In this document: piece by piece, positions 17,693 to 26,629 of the stretch
Numbering within the stretch: the stretch's first letter is position 1
How the letters are laid out: each line of letters opens with the position of its first letter
NCBI RefSeq assembly: GCF_008801835.1
Contig: NZ_VZOW01000001.1
Span: forward strand, 1-64,000
Direction of reading: 5' to 3'
Source of the DNA: Cupriavidus pauculus
GTDB lineage: Bacteria > Pseudomonadota > Gammaproteobacteria > Burkholderiales > Burkholderiaceae
Length of the DNA stretch: 64,000 bases
The notes under the pieces: generated by a model
Databases searched by the model: none
What the model saw: only the letters and a program-made list of their open reading frames with translations
What the model was told of the DNA's origin: nothing
Program-made: the position numbers and the translations under genes

Positions 17693-17737
17693 GCCCCGTT
17701 TGCCCCGCTCGACCCGCTTGACCCGCTTGACCCGCTT
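17693..17737. repeat. 9-bp tandem repeat at the pyrD 3' end
   Basis: Three exact copies of GACCCGCTT (17711-17737) are preceded by two degenerate copies. The array reaches into the stop codon of pyrD (minus strand). Confidence 0.8.
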
Positions 17738-18770
17738 ATTGCCGCAGCGCTGTCGCGCAATCGCGCACCAGCGTTGGGCCGCGATAGATCAGGCCGCTAT
17801 AGACCTGTACCAGTTGCGCGCCCGCATCGATCTTGGCGCGCGCGCCGGCGCCGTCGAAAATGCCGCCGACGCCGATGATCGGCAACTCGTTGCCCACCAC
17901 CTTGCGCAGCTCACGCACCACGCGCGTGGAGGCCTCGAAGACCGGGCGGCCGGACAGGCCGCCAGCTTCGTCGGCATGCGGCAGGCCCTTGACGGCATCG
18001 CGCGAAATCGTCGTGTTGGTGGCGATCACGCCATCGATGCGGTGCCGCACCAGCGCGTCGCCAATGTTGCGGATCTGGTCGTCATCGAGATCGGGCGCGA
18101 TCTTCAGCGCCACGGGGACATAGCGCTTGTGCTGATCCGCCAGGCGCCGCTGCGCGGCCTTGAGGGTGGACAGCAGGCTGTCGAGTTCGCTGGCGCCCTG
18201 CAACTGGCGCAAGTTCTTGGTGTTCGGCGACGAGATATTCACCGTGACATAGCTGGCGTGCGGATAGACGCGCTCCAGACAATACAGGTAGTCGTCTGCT
18301 GCGCGCTCGATCGGCGTGTCGGCATTCTTGCCGATATTCAGGCCCAACACGCCGCCTTTGGCCTTCCAGCGCGACGCTTGCACATTGCGGATGAATGCGT
18401 CGACGCCGCCATTGTTGAAGCCCATGCGATTGATCAGCGCGTCAGCCTGTGGCAGGCGGAACATGCGCGGCCGCGGATTGCCCGGCTGTGCCCGCGGCGT
18501 GACCGTGCCCACTTCGATAAAGCCGAAGCCGAACGCCGCCAATCCGTCGATATACGCACCGTCCTTGTCCAGGCCCGCGGCCAGGCCGACGGGATTCGGA
18601 AAGCGTATGCCCATCACGGTGCGTGGATCGTCGGCAATGCTGTTGCCGATGCACCCGGCCAGCCCCATGCGCTGCGCGCGCATCAGGTTGTTGAGCGTGA
18701 AATGGTGAGCGTCCTCCGCGTCCATCGAAAACAGGGCGGGGCGAAAAAGAGGGTAGAGCGCGTTGAGCAC
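17736..18770 (-). CDS. pyrD: Dihydroorotate dehydrogenase (quinone), class 2
   Basis: Catalyses the fourth step of pyrimidine synthesis, passing electrons from dihydroorotate to quinone through FMN at the inner membrane. The 344-residue product from a GTG start ([14 protein letters not shown]) has the class 2 N-terminal membrane-association helices ([12 protein letters not shown]), then [35 protein letters not shown], catalytic-loop [11 protein letters not shown] (Ser as base), and [32 protein letters not shown] for phosphate/FMN binding. Its length is normal for the family. It follows bpt on the same strand after 86 bases. Confidence 0.95.
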   Translation of the reverse strand: MLNALYPLFRPALFSMDAEDAHHFTLNNLMRAQRMGLAGCIGNSIADDPRTVMGIRFPNPVGLAAGLDKDGAYIDGLAAFGFGFIEVGTVTPRAQPGNPRPRMFRLPQADALINRMGFNNGGVDAFIRNVQASRWKAKGGVLGLNIGKNADTPIERAADDYLYCLERVYPHASYVTVNISSPNTKNLRQLQGASELDSLLSTLKAAQRRLADQHKRYVPVALKIAPDLDDDQIRNIGDALVRHRIDGVIATNTTISRDAVKGLPHADEAGGLSGRPVFEASTRVVRELRKVVGNELPIIGVGGIFDGAGARAKIDAGAQLVQVYSGLIYRGPTLVRDCATALRQ

Positions 18771-18856
18771 GGGTGGGGCGCGGCCGGCAGGCCGGCGAGA
18801 AGTCGGAACCAGGGCGGCATTGTATCCGCTCGGCCCGCTTGCCCCCGGGTTTCGGC

Positions 18857-19654
18857 TTATTCCTGGGCCGGGCCCGGCTCGGGCCGTCGCTGCGGTTCGG
18901 GCGCTGCCGCCGCACCCTCGAAGGCGTGCCACTGGTTGCCGGTCAGTACCTGCAGCGGCTGGAAACGCGCCTTGTAGGCCATCTTGCGGCTGTCGGCGAT
19001 CCAGTAGCCGAGGTAGAGGTGGGGCAACCCGAGTTCGCGCGTCTGGTTGATTTGCCAAAGGATGTTGTACGTCCCGTAGCTGGCGCCCTCGATGGTCGGA
19101 TCGTAGAACGTGTAGACGGACGAGAGTCCGTCGTCCAGCACATCGATCATGCTCACCATGCGCAGCTTGCCGGCTTCGGCCGAACCGGGCGGTTCGCGAA
19201 ACTCCACCAGGCGGGAATTGACGCGGCTTTGCAGCAGAAACTGTTCGTACTGGTCGCGACTGTCCTGATCCATGCCGCCGCCCGCGTGCCGCATCGACTG
19301 ATAGAGCAGATACAGCGCGTAGTGCTCTTCGACATATGTCAGCGGCGCCACCAGCGCCTGTAACCGTTCATGCTGACGCCAGGCGCGGCGTTGGCTGCGA
19401 TCGGGTTTGAACTGGCCGACCACCACGCGGCACGGCGTGCAGGCGCGGCATTCGTCGCAATAGGGTCGGTAGGTGAAGATTCCGCTACGCCGGAAGCCGG
19501 CGCGAACCAGCCGGGAATAGACATCAGCGTTGATCAGGTGCGCTGGCGTGGCCACTTGCGAGCGCGCCATGCGGCCTTCCAGGTAGCTGCAAGCGTACGG
19601 CGCCGTCGCATAAAACTGCAGCGCGGATAGCGGTAGTTCCTTCAGCTTGCTCAT
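18857..19654 (-). CDS. bpt: Aspartate/glutamate leucyltransferase (R-transferase family)
   Basis: Transfers Leu from leucyl-tRNA to proteins with N-terminal Asp or Glu, feeding the N-end rule. The 265-residue chain (ATG at 19654, [25 protein letters not shown]) carries the N-terminal Cys-containing motif, [23 protein letters not shown], and [37 protein letters not shown], all typical of bacterial Bpt. In many proteobacteria aat and bpt are neighbours; here they are split by a chitinase unit of about 2.7 kb. Confidence 0.93.
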   Translation of the reverse strand: MSKLKELPLSALQFYATAPYACSYLEGRMARSQVATPAHLINADVYSRLVRAGFRRSGIFTYRPYCDECRACTPCRVVVGQFKPDRSQRRAWRQHERLQALVAPLTYVEEHYALYLLYQSMRHAGGGMDQDSRDQYEQFLLQSRVNSRLVEFREPPGSAEAGKLRMVSMIDVLDDGLSSVYTFYDPTIEGASYGTYNILWQINQTRELGLPHLYLGYWIADSRKMAYKARFQPLQVLTGNQWHAFEGAAAAPEPQRRPEPGPAQE

Positions 19655-19820
19655 GACGTCGAATAGTGGCTGGCGCGGCCTTCCTTGGGACGCTGCGTCA
19701 GGGGCGCAGCCGGGGCGGGGGCGCGTCGGCGAGTCGGTCTTGTCTGGCAGTCTATCAGAGCGAAACAGGCCATGCCTGCAGGCGATCGGGAGGGCGCCGC
19801 CCAGCGCGGCGGGAATGCAA

Positions 19821-19848
19821 ACGGGGAATCCCGGTTGGGATTCCCCGT
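19821..19848 (-). terminator. Strong hairpin downstream of the chitinase gene
   Basis: A perfect 12-bp stem, ACGGGGAATCCC with GGGATTCCCCGT, and a 4-base loop. On the minus strand only GTTTG follows, so the U tract is weak. It lies 84 bases past the chitinase stop. Confidence 0.6.
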
Positions 19849-19931
19849 GCAATCGCTGCGAGGTCGGACGCCGCGCTCAACCTGCCCGGATCGACGTCCG
19901 CATGGCCCGGGCGATGAGCGCCGCGATCCCG

Positions 19932-21722
19932 TTACCAGCCGTAGTACGACTTCTGGTTGAAGCAGGTTGCGCTCTGGACTTTCTCGTTCGATTTGCTCGA
20001 GATCTTGTCATCCCAGATATTGGTGGCCGGCTTCACGCGCGTGACGTTGAGGCCAGGCATCTGGTCATTGAAGTACATGGCGAACGCGTTGTAGTACGAC
20101 ACGCGCTGCGGCGGACCGCCATGCCATGACGATGCCCCGTTGCATTCCAGACCGCCGTTGACGATGTTGATGATCGAGCCCAGCCGGAACGCCATGACGC
20201 CTTCATCGGCGGTGTCGCCAGGGGCCGTCGGGCCGTAGTTTTGGCCGTCGACCATGTAGCCGGCGCGCAGTTGGGGCAGTCCCTGATCGTTGCTGCTCTT
20301 GGAGATATTGGTCACATCGCCGTACAGGACGTCGTGCGCGGATGGCTTGGCGCCTTGCGGCGTCATCCAGAACCAGATCCCCGACAGGATCGACAATTCG
20401 CCATTGGTTGCCACGTAGTCGGGACGCTTGAGAAGCGTGTCCTTTTCCGTGATCAGGCTCTTGAGCATGCCGTTCTTGTACAGCCACGACGAGAACGCGC
20501 CGTAATTGTAGTTCCACGACAACTGGATGATGCCGCGGCCGTAGTACGAGCGGCCGGGAACCGGGGGATAGTCCGCCGAGCCTGCATCGACGTAGCCGAT
20601 TGCCGAGCTCACGCCGGTGGCGTCGGTCGTGTAGCCCACTTCCTCGACCCAGTAGAGACCGCCCTTCCAGACCTTGGTCGATTCGCCGTCTGCCGCGGTG
20701 TAGTCGACGATCCATGGCGCGGGCGCGCCGCTCCAGGATCCGGACGTCTCGCGTGCCGATTTGGCCCAGAAGGCGATGAATTCCTGTGCCTGCTGCTTGG
20801 CCGTGCCTTCGTTGAGGAACTGCTTGTAGCCGTTGATCTTGGCCCAGTTGTTGTATTCGAGAACCGCCTTGCGGAACGCCGTCAGCGTGAATACGTCGGT
20901 GCTGCCGTCGGCGCGGGCAAGCGTGGGATCGGTATTGCGCGTGCCGCCGGCGGTGTTGAACTTGCCGGAGCGCATCGGGAACAGCCAGTCCCACTGGACG
21001 TCGGTGACCTGGCGCAGGAAGGCGTAGCCCTCTGCCGGCAGTGTGCCGTTGTTCCAGACGTCCGGTGCGGGCAGCGTTGTTTCTTCAGACGGTTCCACGG
21101 GAATCACAGGGGGGACCACCGGGGTGTCGACGGGAAGTTCGCCCGAGCCGCCCTCGGTGGGCGGAATCTTGTCGATATCGTCGCTGCTTGCGCCGCCGCC
21201 GCTACCGCCGCTGGTGTCATCTGTGGGCGTGGGCGTGGGATCCTTGCCGCCGGACGGACATGTTGCCAGCGGTTGCCAAGGCGTTTCCCAGTCGTACGTG
21301 ACAGCCGTGGCGGGATCGAAGCCTTGCGTCCAGTACTTGGCCTCGTAGCAGGCGTTGCTCTTGCTGACCTGCGATCCGCCAGCGTAGGCCGCATTGGCAT
21401 TCCACTCCGGCACGCTTTCAATCACGGCGGCGCCAGAAGTCTCATCGGTGATTTCGGCCTTGCCGACCATTTTCCAGGGGCCGTCGTTGGGATAAAAACG
21501 CGGCGTTTCGCCCTGCGTCCACCACGAATTGACGAATGTCGCCGTCTTGATCTTGCCGTCGACGTTTTCGGTATAGGTGACGTAATTGCCGGCGCTGTCG
21601 TAGGTTTTGCTGGGACTGTAATTCTCGTAAGAACCTGTGCCCGCGGCAAATGCGACCATGGCCAGTGGGCTGATAAGCAGTGCAGACAGGGAAACTGTCT
21701 TGAAGGTATTTCTGATTTTCAT
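19932..21722 (-). CDS. Secreted GH19 chitinase with chitin-binding modules
   Basis: A 596-residue exported glycosidase predicted to cut chitin. Signal peptide 1-26 (ISPLAMVAFA). A region with SWWTQGETP (66-74) and a clearer CBM5/12-type module (105-154; VPEWNANAAYAGGSQVS...CYEAKYWTQGFDP) suggest chitin binding. A Pro/Thr/Gly/Ser linker spans about 155-215. The GH19 domain (about 235-570) has KSARETSGSW with the likely catalytic acid Glu325, YWVEEVGY with a possible second Glu, and RSYYGRGIIQLSWNYNYGAF (391-410), a hallmark of the family. Together with a lipoprotein gene 9 bases upstream it forms a unit set between bpt and aat. Confidence 0.88.
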   Translation of the reverse strand: MKIRNTFKTVSLSALLISPLAMVAFAAGTGSYENYSPSKTYDSAGNYVTYTENVDGKIKTATFVNSWWTQGETPRFYPNDGPWKMVGKAEITDETSGAAVIESVPEWNANAAYAGGSQVSKSNACYEAKYWTQGFDPATAVTYDWETPWQPLATCPSGGKDPTPTPTDDTSGGSGGGASSDDIDKIPPTEGGSGELPVDTPVVPPVIPVEPSEETTLPAPDVWNNGTLPAEGYAFLRQVTDVQWDWLFPMRSGKFNTAGGTRNTDPTLARADGSTDVFTLTAFRKAVLEYNNWAKINGYKQFLNEGTAKQQAQEFIAFWAKSARETSGSWSGAPAPWIVDYTAADGESTKVWKGGLYWVEEVGYTTDATGVSSAIGYVDAGSADYPPVPGRSYYGRGIIQLSWNYNYGAFSSWLYKNGMLKSLITEKDTLLKRPDYVATNGELSILSGIWFWMTPQGAKPSAHDVLYGDVTNISKSSNDQGLPQLRAGYMVDGQNYGPTAPGDTADEGVMAFRLGSIINIVNGGLECNGASSWHGGPPQRVSYYNAFAMYFNDQMPGLNVTRVKPATNIWDDKISSKSNEKVQSATCFNQKSYYGW

Positions 21723-21731
21723 GGCAGCCGA

Positions 21732-22007
21732 TTATTGATTGTGAATCGCCTCGCCGAGGCTGTTGTAGTTCTGAAGTGCCGCGTTGTATTTATCGGTGGT
21801 ATTGCCGTTTTGATCGGCGGCGTAATTCGACTGGACGGCCACCGGTACCGTGGGCACCGTTTTCACCGTTTGCGGCGGGGTGTCGCCGCCGGCCGACGTG
21901 CCGGTGCCGCCGCTGTCGCCGCCGTCACCGCCGCATGCCGCCAGCAGGGCGGCGCACGATACTGCCGACATCAATCCCAGGGTGTGCTTTCGTGAAATGA
22001 ATTTCAT
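21732..22007 (-). CDS. Small lipoprotein upstream of the chitinase
   Basis: A 91-residue protein from the ATG at 22007 with a clear lipobox: MKFISRKHTLGLMSAVSCAALLAAC, then Gly-rich CGGDGGDSGGTGTSAGG. The remainder is Asn/Gln/Thr-rich with no known domain (NYAADQNGNTTDKYNAALQNYNSLGEAIHNQ). It ends 9 bases before the chitinase start and is probably co-transcribed. It could be a surface-anchored helper, but no function can be assigned. Confidence 0.8.
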   Translation of the reverse strand: MKFISRKHTLGLMSAVSCAALLAACGGDGGDSGGTGTSAGGDTPPQTVKTVPTVPVAVQSNYAADQNGNTTDKYNAALQNYNSLGEAIHNQ

Positions 22008-22369
22008 GTGAAATTCCAGATATGGATGTATGGAAAGTTGCCGAGGACGAGGGCTGCAGGGAAAATCGTTGGAAACGCGCTTTGGACTATCTGCAAAACC
22101 ACAGGAATCAACTCGACAACGCCCGACAAGCCGGACTTCAGTCAGAATCTGCAAAGGGATATAATCTTGTAATGCCAGATTATCTGGAGATTGGCCGATG
22201 CCGACTTTTGGGCGCTGGTGAAATGTAAATCGGCAAGCCCGATTTGGATGTCGTTAATAGCTTAAAAGCGAGTGCGGCCGGCGGTGCGATGGCGCGCCGC
22301 GACGTAACGGCAGCGTCCCGATCGGGACGGCAGTCGACTAGATGTGTGGAAGACGAAATACGAAAGACG
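22008..22369. other. AT-rich region upstream of the chitinase unit
   Basis: Bases about 22140-22260 are clearly poorer in GC than the rest of the window and contain TATAAT on the plus strand (22160-22165) without a convincing -35 box. No gene was found. The minus-strand promoter of the lipoprotein-chitinase unit should lie here. The composition fits acquired DNA. Confidence 0.5.
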
Positions 22370-22393
22370 AAAAAGGGGCGCGTGACGCACCCC
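22370..22393 (-). terminator. Rho-independent terminator of aat
   Basis: On the minus strand GGGGTGCG pairs with CGCGCCCC around TCA, followed by five T. It lies 8 bases after the aat stop, so aat is transcriptionally closed before the chitinase unit. Confidence 0.85.
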
Positions 22394-22400
22394 GGGGGGG

Positions 22401-23159
22401 TCAGTCGAAGGTGGGGGTGGAAAGCGGCGGATGCGCCCAGCGCGCCAGCACCGACTTGTCGAAGCGCCAGGGGTTGATGTCCGGACTGGCGCTGGCCGTC
22501 TTCACGTGGGCCACGAAGTCTGCCCTGGGTATCGGCCGGGCGCCCAGCGAGGCCAGGTGCTCGGTTTCCTGCTGGCAGTCGATCATGGCCACAGCGTGCT
22601 GGACGAGGAATGCACACAGGGCGGCCAATGCGATCTTGGAAGCGTCGGTGCGGTGGGCAAACATCGATTCGCCGTAGAACATGCGGCCCAGCGCTACGCC
22701 ATAAAGGCCGCCCACGCGCGCGCCCTGATACCAAGTCTCTACCGAGTGCGCGAGACCGGCGCGATGGAGCACGCTGTAGGCATCGACGATCTCGTCAGTG
22801 ATCCAGGTCCCGAGCTGCCCGTCGCGCGGTGTCATCGCGCAGGCGCGCATGACTGCCACAAAGTCGTCGTCGACACGAATTTCCCACGCCGGATCGCGCA
22901 GTACGCGCCGCAGCGTCTTGCGCAGCGAAAGCGACACCGCGAACGCCTCGGGCCGCAGCACCATGCGCGGGTCGGTGCTCCACCACAGCACGGGCTGGCC
23001 GTCCGAATACCAGGGGAAGATGCCCTGCCGGTACGCCAGCAGCAGACGCTGGGGCGTGAGGTCCCGGCTGGCCGCGAGCAGCCCCGGCGCGTCAGAGGCG
23101 GGGCCGAGCGCACGTTCGACCGGCGGAAACGGGTCGTGCGGGTCGAGCCAGGTGATCAT
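22401..23159 (-). CDS. aat: Leucyl/phenylalanyl-tRNA-protein transferase
   Basis: Adds Leu or Phe to proteins with N-terminal Lys or Arg (N-end rule). The 252-residue chain shows the family motifs FPPVERAL near the start, [59 protein letters not shown] and [15 protein letters not shown]. Normal length. A NUDIX gene lies 24 bases upstream on the same strand. Confidence 0.95.
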   Translation of the reverse strand: MITWLDPHDPFPPVERALGPASDAPGLLAASRDLTPQRLLLAYRQGIFPWYSDGQPVLWWSTDPRMVLRPEAFAVSLSLRKTLRRVLRDPAWEIRVDDDFVAVMRACAMTPRDGQLGTWITDEIVDAYSVLHRAGLAHSVETWYQGARVGGLYGVALGRMFYGESMFAHRTDASKIALAALCAFLVQHAVAMIDCQQETEHLASLGARPIPRADFVAHVKTASASPDINPWRFDKSVLARWAHPPLSTPTFD

Positions 23160-23183
23160 GCGGGTAATCTGGCGCGGCCGCGC

Positions 23184-23768
23184 TCAGGGCGTGACCGTGG
23201 CGCGGCTCGTGAGCGGCCGCATCGGCTTGTCGATATCGAGTGTGTGCAGGCGGAAGTTGCCGTCGGCGATCCTGCCGGCCGCACGATCGGCAAAGAAGCA
23301 GCGCAGCGTATGAATGACGGTCGGGAAGGCCAGGTCGTCCCACGGCACGTCGGCTTCGTCGACCAGCTTCACTTCGAGGCTTTCCTCGCCCGGCGCGATA
23401 TCCAGATCCTGCAGCCTGGCAAGATAGAACAGGTGCACCTGGTGGACGTGCGGCACGTTGAGCAGCGAAAACAATTCGCCCACTTCCACGCGCGCGCCTG
23501 CTTCCTCGAGGGTTTCGCGCGATGCGGCCTGCGCCGTGGTCTCGCCGATTTCCATGAAGCCCGCGGGCAGGGTCCAGAAGCCGTAGCGCGGTTCGATGGC
23601 GCGCTTGCAGATCAGGATCTTGTCTTCCCAGACCGGAATCGTGCCGACCACGTTGCGCGGATTGACGTAATGAATGGTGCCGCAGCCGTCGCATACGCTG
23701 CGCGGGCGGTTGTCGCCGTCAGGCACGCGCAACACAACCGCATGACCACAGTTCGAGCAGAATTTCAT
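23184..23768 (-). CDS. NUDIX hydrolase with N-terminal zinc ribbon
   Basis: A 194-residue pyrophosphohydrolase. Four Cys in CSNCGH and CDGCGT (residues 4-30) form a zinc ribbon as in NudC/YjaD relatives. The Nudix box is complete: GFMEIGETTAQAASRETLEEAGA (23-residue pattern GX5EX7REUXEEXGU). It likely hydrolyses a nucleoside diphosphate derivative such as an ADP-ribose or NADH-like compound; the substrate is not clear. It forms a probable operon with aat. Confidence 0.88.
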   Translation of the reverse strand: MKFCSNCGHAVVLRVPDGDNRPRSVCDGCGTIHYVNPRNVVGTIPVWEDKILICKRAIEPRYGFWTLPAGFMEIGETTAQAASRETLEEAGARVEVGELFSLLNVPHVHQVHLFYLARLQDLDIAPGEESLEVKLVDEADVPWDDLAFPTVIHTLRCFFADRAAGRIADGNFRLHTLDIDKPMRPLTSRATVTP

Positions 23769-23910
23769 GGGGAGCGTCCGGGAAGAATGGCGCCAAGTGT
23801 ATCACCGCGACGCGTGCCTGCCCGTGCTGGGCCATGCGCGCGGCCCGTGTCTTGCCAGGCGGCGGGACGCTGCCGCATGCCGCTTCGTCGGGAAGCGCAG
23901 ATGCGCGCGG

Positions 23911-23939
23911 AAAACAAAAAACCCGCCAATGGCGGGTTT
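23911..23939 (-). terminator. Terminator of the tRNA-fMet gene
   Basis: On the minus strand AAACCCGCC-ATT-GGCGGGTTT is followed by TTTGTTTT. It is 23 bases beyond the tRNA 3' end. Confidence 0.85.
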
Positions 23940-23960
23940 GCTGTGCGACGGGAAAATCGG

Positions 23961-24038
<78 letters not shown>

Positions 24039-24053
24039 TCCGTCGAAGAGGTG

Positions 24054-24082
24054 ATTATAGGTTAGCTGTTGGCGCAATGCAA
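24054..24082 (-). promoter_or_regulatory. Promoter of tRNA-fMet
   Basis: On the minus strand TTGCAT (24077-24082), a 17-base spacer and TATAAT (24054-24059), 15 bases upstream of the tRNA 5' end. Confidence 0.8.
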
Positions 24083-24148
24083 CAGAAACTTCACCCATCA
24101 TCAAATTGCCACGCACACAAGCATTGGAGCGATCCTGGCGCCGAGCGT

Positions 24149-24913
24149 TCAACCCGTTTGCGGGCGATCTGTTGTGCGTCGCGGCAGGCCTTCCCACATC
24201 GCGCTTTCGAATTCGAAGCTGTCGCGCTGCTGCAGGTCGTCGCGCTGCCAGATCACGCGCTCGCGGCGCACCGTGAGCATCCACGTGGTGGTGGCCAGCG
24301 GCTGCGGCGGATCGAACGCGCGCGGGGAGAGCACCGCGGCGCAGACGCCGTGCCCGGGGTCGCGCACCGAAGCGTAGCGGATCAGGCCGACGCGCGCCTC
24401 GCGGGCGATCGCGGCAAATGCCTGGCAGGCGTTGTGATCGTCGGGATCGGCCCATTGCGACGCATCCTGCAGAAACGGTGGTGCGTCCAGCGCCACGCCC
24501 TCCGTTTTTACTCCCACTTGGAACAGCGTCTGTGGGCGCGCGTCGATGCGTGGCAGATCGGGGCAGTCGAGCAGAAAGCGCCAGCGCAGGTAACCGAGCT
24601 CCGCGCACGCGGTGCCGATGGTCTGGGCCCCATAAAACACGCCTGGGTCGTGGTTGCTGCGAAAGCGCGAGCCCGATGCGCTGGCCGGATAGCGAAACGG
24701 CGTGAATATCAGGTAGTGCAGATGACGTGCCTCAGGCGGCACGGCGGGCTTGCCGGCGTCCAGCACCGCTTCGAGCACCGCCTGTTCGTCGAGGCTGTCG
24801 ACCAGCGGCATGGTCGATGCCACGTGCTGTGCCTCGACGGCGCGCCACAGCGTGAGCGCAAAGGGCTTGCGCTCAGATGCGACCGCGGGTGGCGTCCAGG
24901 TAGTGAACGACAC
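24149..24913 (-). CDS. RES-domain toxin (NAD+-degrading family)
   Basis: A 254-residue protein with the RES core: LTLWRAV near residue 22, LHYLIFTPFRYPASASGSRFRSNHDPGVFYGAQTIGTACAEL across about 65-107, and a later IRYASVRDPGHGVCAAVL. In studied RES-Xre pairs the toxin breaks down NAD+ and is neutralised by the Xre-type partner. Its start overlaps the antitoxin gene by 41 bases, so it is translationally coupled. It belongs to the longer RES subtype. The product is probably cytoplasmic; there is no signal peptide. Confidence 0.87.
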   Translation of the reverse strand: MSFTTWTPPAVASERKPFALTLWRAVEAQHVASTMPLVDSLDEQAVLEAVLDAGKPAVPPEARHLHYLIFTPFRYPASASGSRFRSNHDPGVFYGAQTIGTACAELGYLRWRFLLDCPDLPRIDARPQTLFQVGVKTEGVALDAPPFLQDASQWADPDDHNACQAFAAIAREARVGLIRYASVRDPGHGVCAAVLSPRAFDPPQPLATTTWMLTVRRERVIWQRDDLQQRDSFEFESAMWEGLPRRTTDRPQTG

Positions 24914-25262
24914 GGACCAAGCCCTCGGTGGTTCGGATCAGCTCCAGCGGCTTGCCGCCGAGCGCGAGATTGTCATGCGTCAGCCACAGCCGCGCCTGCT
25001 CGTCATGCCCCAGGATGGCGTCGAGCGAGCGGAACAGCCTGACGAACAGCACCGCGAATTCCCATTCCTTGCGATGCGTATCGAGTACATAGCCGCCCGA
25101 GGCCATGCGGGAAACCGAGGCGGTGCTGATGCCGAGCACGCTGGCGACGATGGCCTGGCTGATGCCAAGAAAGCCCGCCGCGCGCATGACGGCCTTGGTC
25201 AGCGTCACGCCGGGGTCGGGGCTGCCGCCGGTTTCGGGCTGCGGGATTTGCCTCGATTGCAT
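24873..25262 (-). CDS. Xre/MbcA/ParS-type antitoxin
   Basis: A 129-residue protein. The N-terminal half has a helix-turn-helix (LTKAVMRAAGFLGISQAIVASVLGISTASVSRMASG), the C-terminal half a toxin-binding domain ending HDNLALGGKPLELIRTTEGLVRVVHYLDATRGRI, which is the MbcA/ParS/Xre signature (N..L.G.P..li....G...v..yLd..rg). First gene of the pair. It should bind the palindrome at its own promoter and repress the unit. Confidence 0.9.
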   Translation of the reverse strand: MQSRQIPQPETGGSPDPGVTLTKAVMRAAGFLGISQAIVASVLGISTASVSRMASGGYVLDTHRKEWEFAVLFVRLFRSLDAILGHDEQARLWLTHDNLALGGKPLELIRTTEGLVRVVHYLDATRGRI

Positions 25263-25273
25263 CGCCTCGCTCC

Positions 25274-25316
25274 TGTTTCTTGAGAAACATTATAGGAGCC
25301 CGATTTCAGTTGGGAA
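25274..25316 (-). promoter_or_regulatory. Toxin-antitoxin promoter with overlapping operator
   Basis: On the minus strand TTCCCA (25311-25316), 16-base spacer, TATAAT (25289-25294). Immediately downstream and sharing one base is the inverted repeat TGTTTCT-CA-AGAAACA (25274-25289), placed where a bound repressor would block start of transcription. The antitoxin ATG follows 12 bases later, with aggagcgagg as ribosome site. Confidence 0.75.
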
Positions 25317-25360
25317 GACGCAAATCGCGGCGCGGCGCACACAACGCCCCCACGCGGTGG

Positions 25361-26629
25361 TCAGTAGGTTTCGATGTGCAGCCGCCCCTCCGCACGTAGT
25401 TGCGCCTCGATGTCGGGCCACGACTGCCCCGCCGCGGCGCAAACCTGCCCGAACGCTTCCAGCACGCCTTCCTCCATCCCCTTCAGCCCGCAGATGTAGA
25501 CGTAGCCATGTGGATCGCCGAGCAGAGCTGCCACGCTTGCCGCAGCCTCGCGAATCGCATCCTGCACATAGCGCCGCGGCGCTTCGGGGTCGCGCGAGAA
25601 AGCGAAATGCATATCGAGGAAGTCTCGCGGCAGCTTTAGCAGCGGACCAAAGTAGGGCAGTTCACGACGGTTGCGCGCGCCGAAGAACAACAGCCGGCGT
25701 CCGCCAAAATCGGCCATGTTGCGTCGCATGCGTTCGGTCATGGCGCGCATGGGAGCGGATCCGGTGCCGGTGCAGATCATCATCACGCTCGCCTCGCGAT
25801 GGTTGGGCATCAGGAAGGTGTTGCCGAACGGGCCCACCACCTCCACCTTGTCGCCCTTGCCCAGATCGCACAGGAAGTTGGACGCCACGCCGCGCACCGG
25901 ATTGCCGTCGTGATCGCTCACCACGCGCTTCACGGTCAGCGCGAGGTTGTTGTAGCCGGGCCGCTCGCCGTCGCGTGGGCTGGCCACCGAATACATGCGG
26001 ATGTAGTGCGGCTTGCCCGATTCGTCCACCCCGGGCGGCACCACGCCGATCGCCTGGCCCTCCAGCACCGGGAAAAAGTGGTTGCCGAAATCGAGCACGA
26101 TGTGATGGATGTCGCTCGACGCATCGGCTTCGGTCAGACGGTAGTTACCGGCGACAGTCGCGGTCACCGGTGCGCGTACGCCGTGCAGGTTCACATATGG
26201 GTGCGCGGCCGACCACGGCGCCTTGGGCGACGTATGGCGGCTGGTGTGCACCTGCTGCAGCGTCAGCGATTCCGGCGTCTGGGCGGCCTGCTCGACGGCC
26301 TGTCCGCTGGCCGCCGCCGCATCGATCTCGGCTTCGGGCAGCGGCACCTCGGCTGGCAGTTCGTCCCAGCCGAACTGGGCGTCGATGGAATACGCCTGGC
26401 CCTTGAACATCGTGCGCCAGTTGTCGATGGCGCCGGTCGGGCAGGGCGACAGACATGCGCCGCAGCCGTTGCAGACGTCCGCCTTGACGACGTAGTTGCG
26501 GTCGTCGTGCGTGATGGCATCGATCGGGCAGGTGTCTTCGCAAGTGTTGCAGCGAATGCAGATTTCCGGATCGATCAGATGTTGCTTGATGATGTCGGGG
26601 GCGCCCATGATCTTTGGTGTTCCGGCCAT
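25361..26629 (-). CDS. boxA: Benzoyl-CoA 2,3-epoxidase reductase component BoxA
   Basis: Passes electrons from NADPH to the BoxB di-iron oxygenase in the aerobic hybrid benzoate pathway. The 422-residue chain starts with a two-cluster ferredoxin domain: [14 protein letters not shown] (about 24-37) and [16 protein letters not shown] (about 53-68). After a linker comes an FNR-type reductase with [12 protein letters not shown] (FAD) and [17 protein letters not shown] and [16 protein letters not shown] (nucleotide binding). The start is adjacent to the boxB stop. It is the last gene of boxCBA. Confidence 0.94.
   Translation of the reverse strand: MAGTPKIMGAPDIIKQHLIDPEICIRCNTCEDTCPIDAITHDDRNYVVKADVCNGCGACLSPCPTGAIDNWRTMFKGQAYSIDAQFGWDELPAEVPLPEAEIDAAAASGQAVEQAAQTPESLTLQQVHTSRHTSPKAPWSAAHPYVNLHGVRAPVTATVAGNYRLTEADASSDIHHIVLDFGNHFFPVLEGQAIGVVPPGVDESGKPHYIRMYSVASPRDGERPGYNNLALTVKRVVSDHDGNPVRGVASNFLCDLGKGDKVEVVGPFGNTFLMPNHREASVMMICTGTGSAPMRAMTERMRRNMADFGGRRLLFFGARNRRELPYFGPLLKLPRDFLDMHFAFSRDPEAPRRYVQDAIREAAASVAALLGDPHGYVYICGLKGMEEGVLEAFGQVCAAAGQSWPDIEAQLRAEGRLHIETY

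Noticed and set aside
22160..22165. TATAAT on the plus strand upstream of the chitinase unit
   Set aside because: No -35 box and no plus-strand gene behind it; probably chance in AT-rich DNA.
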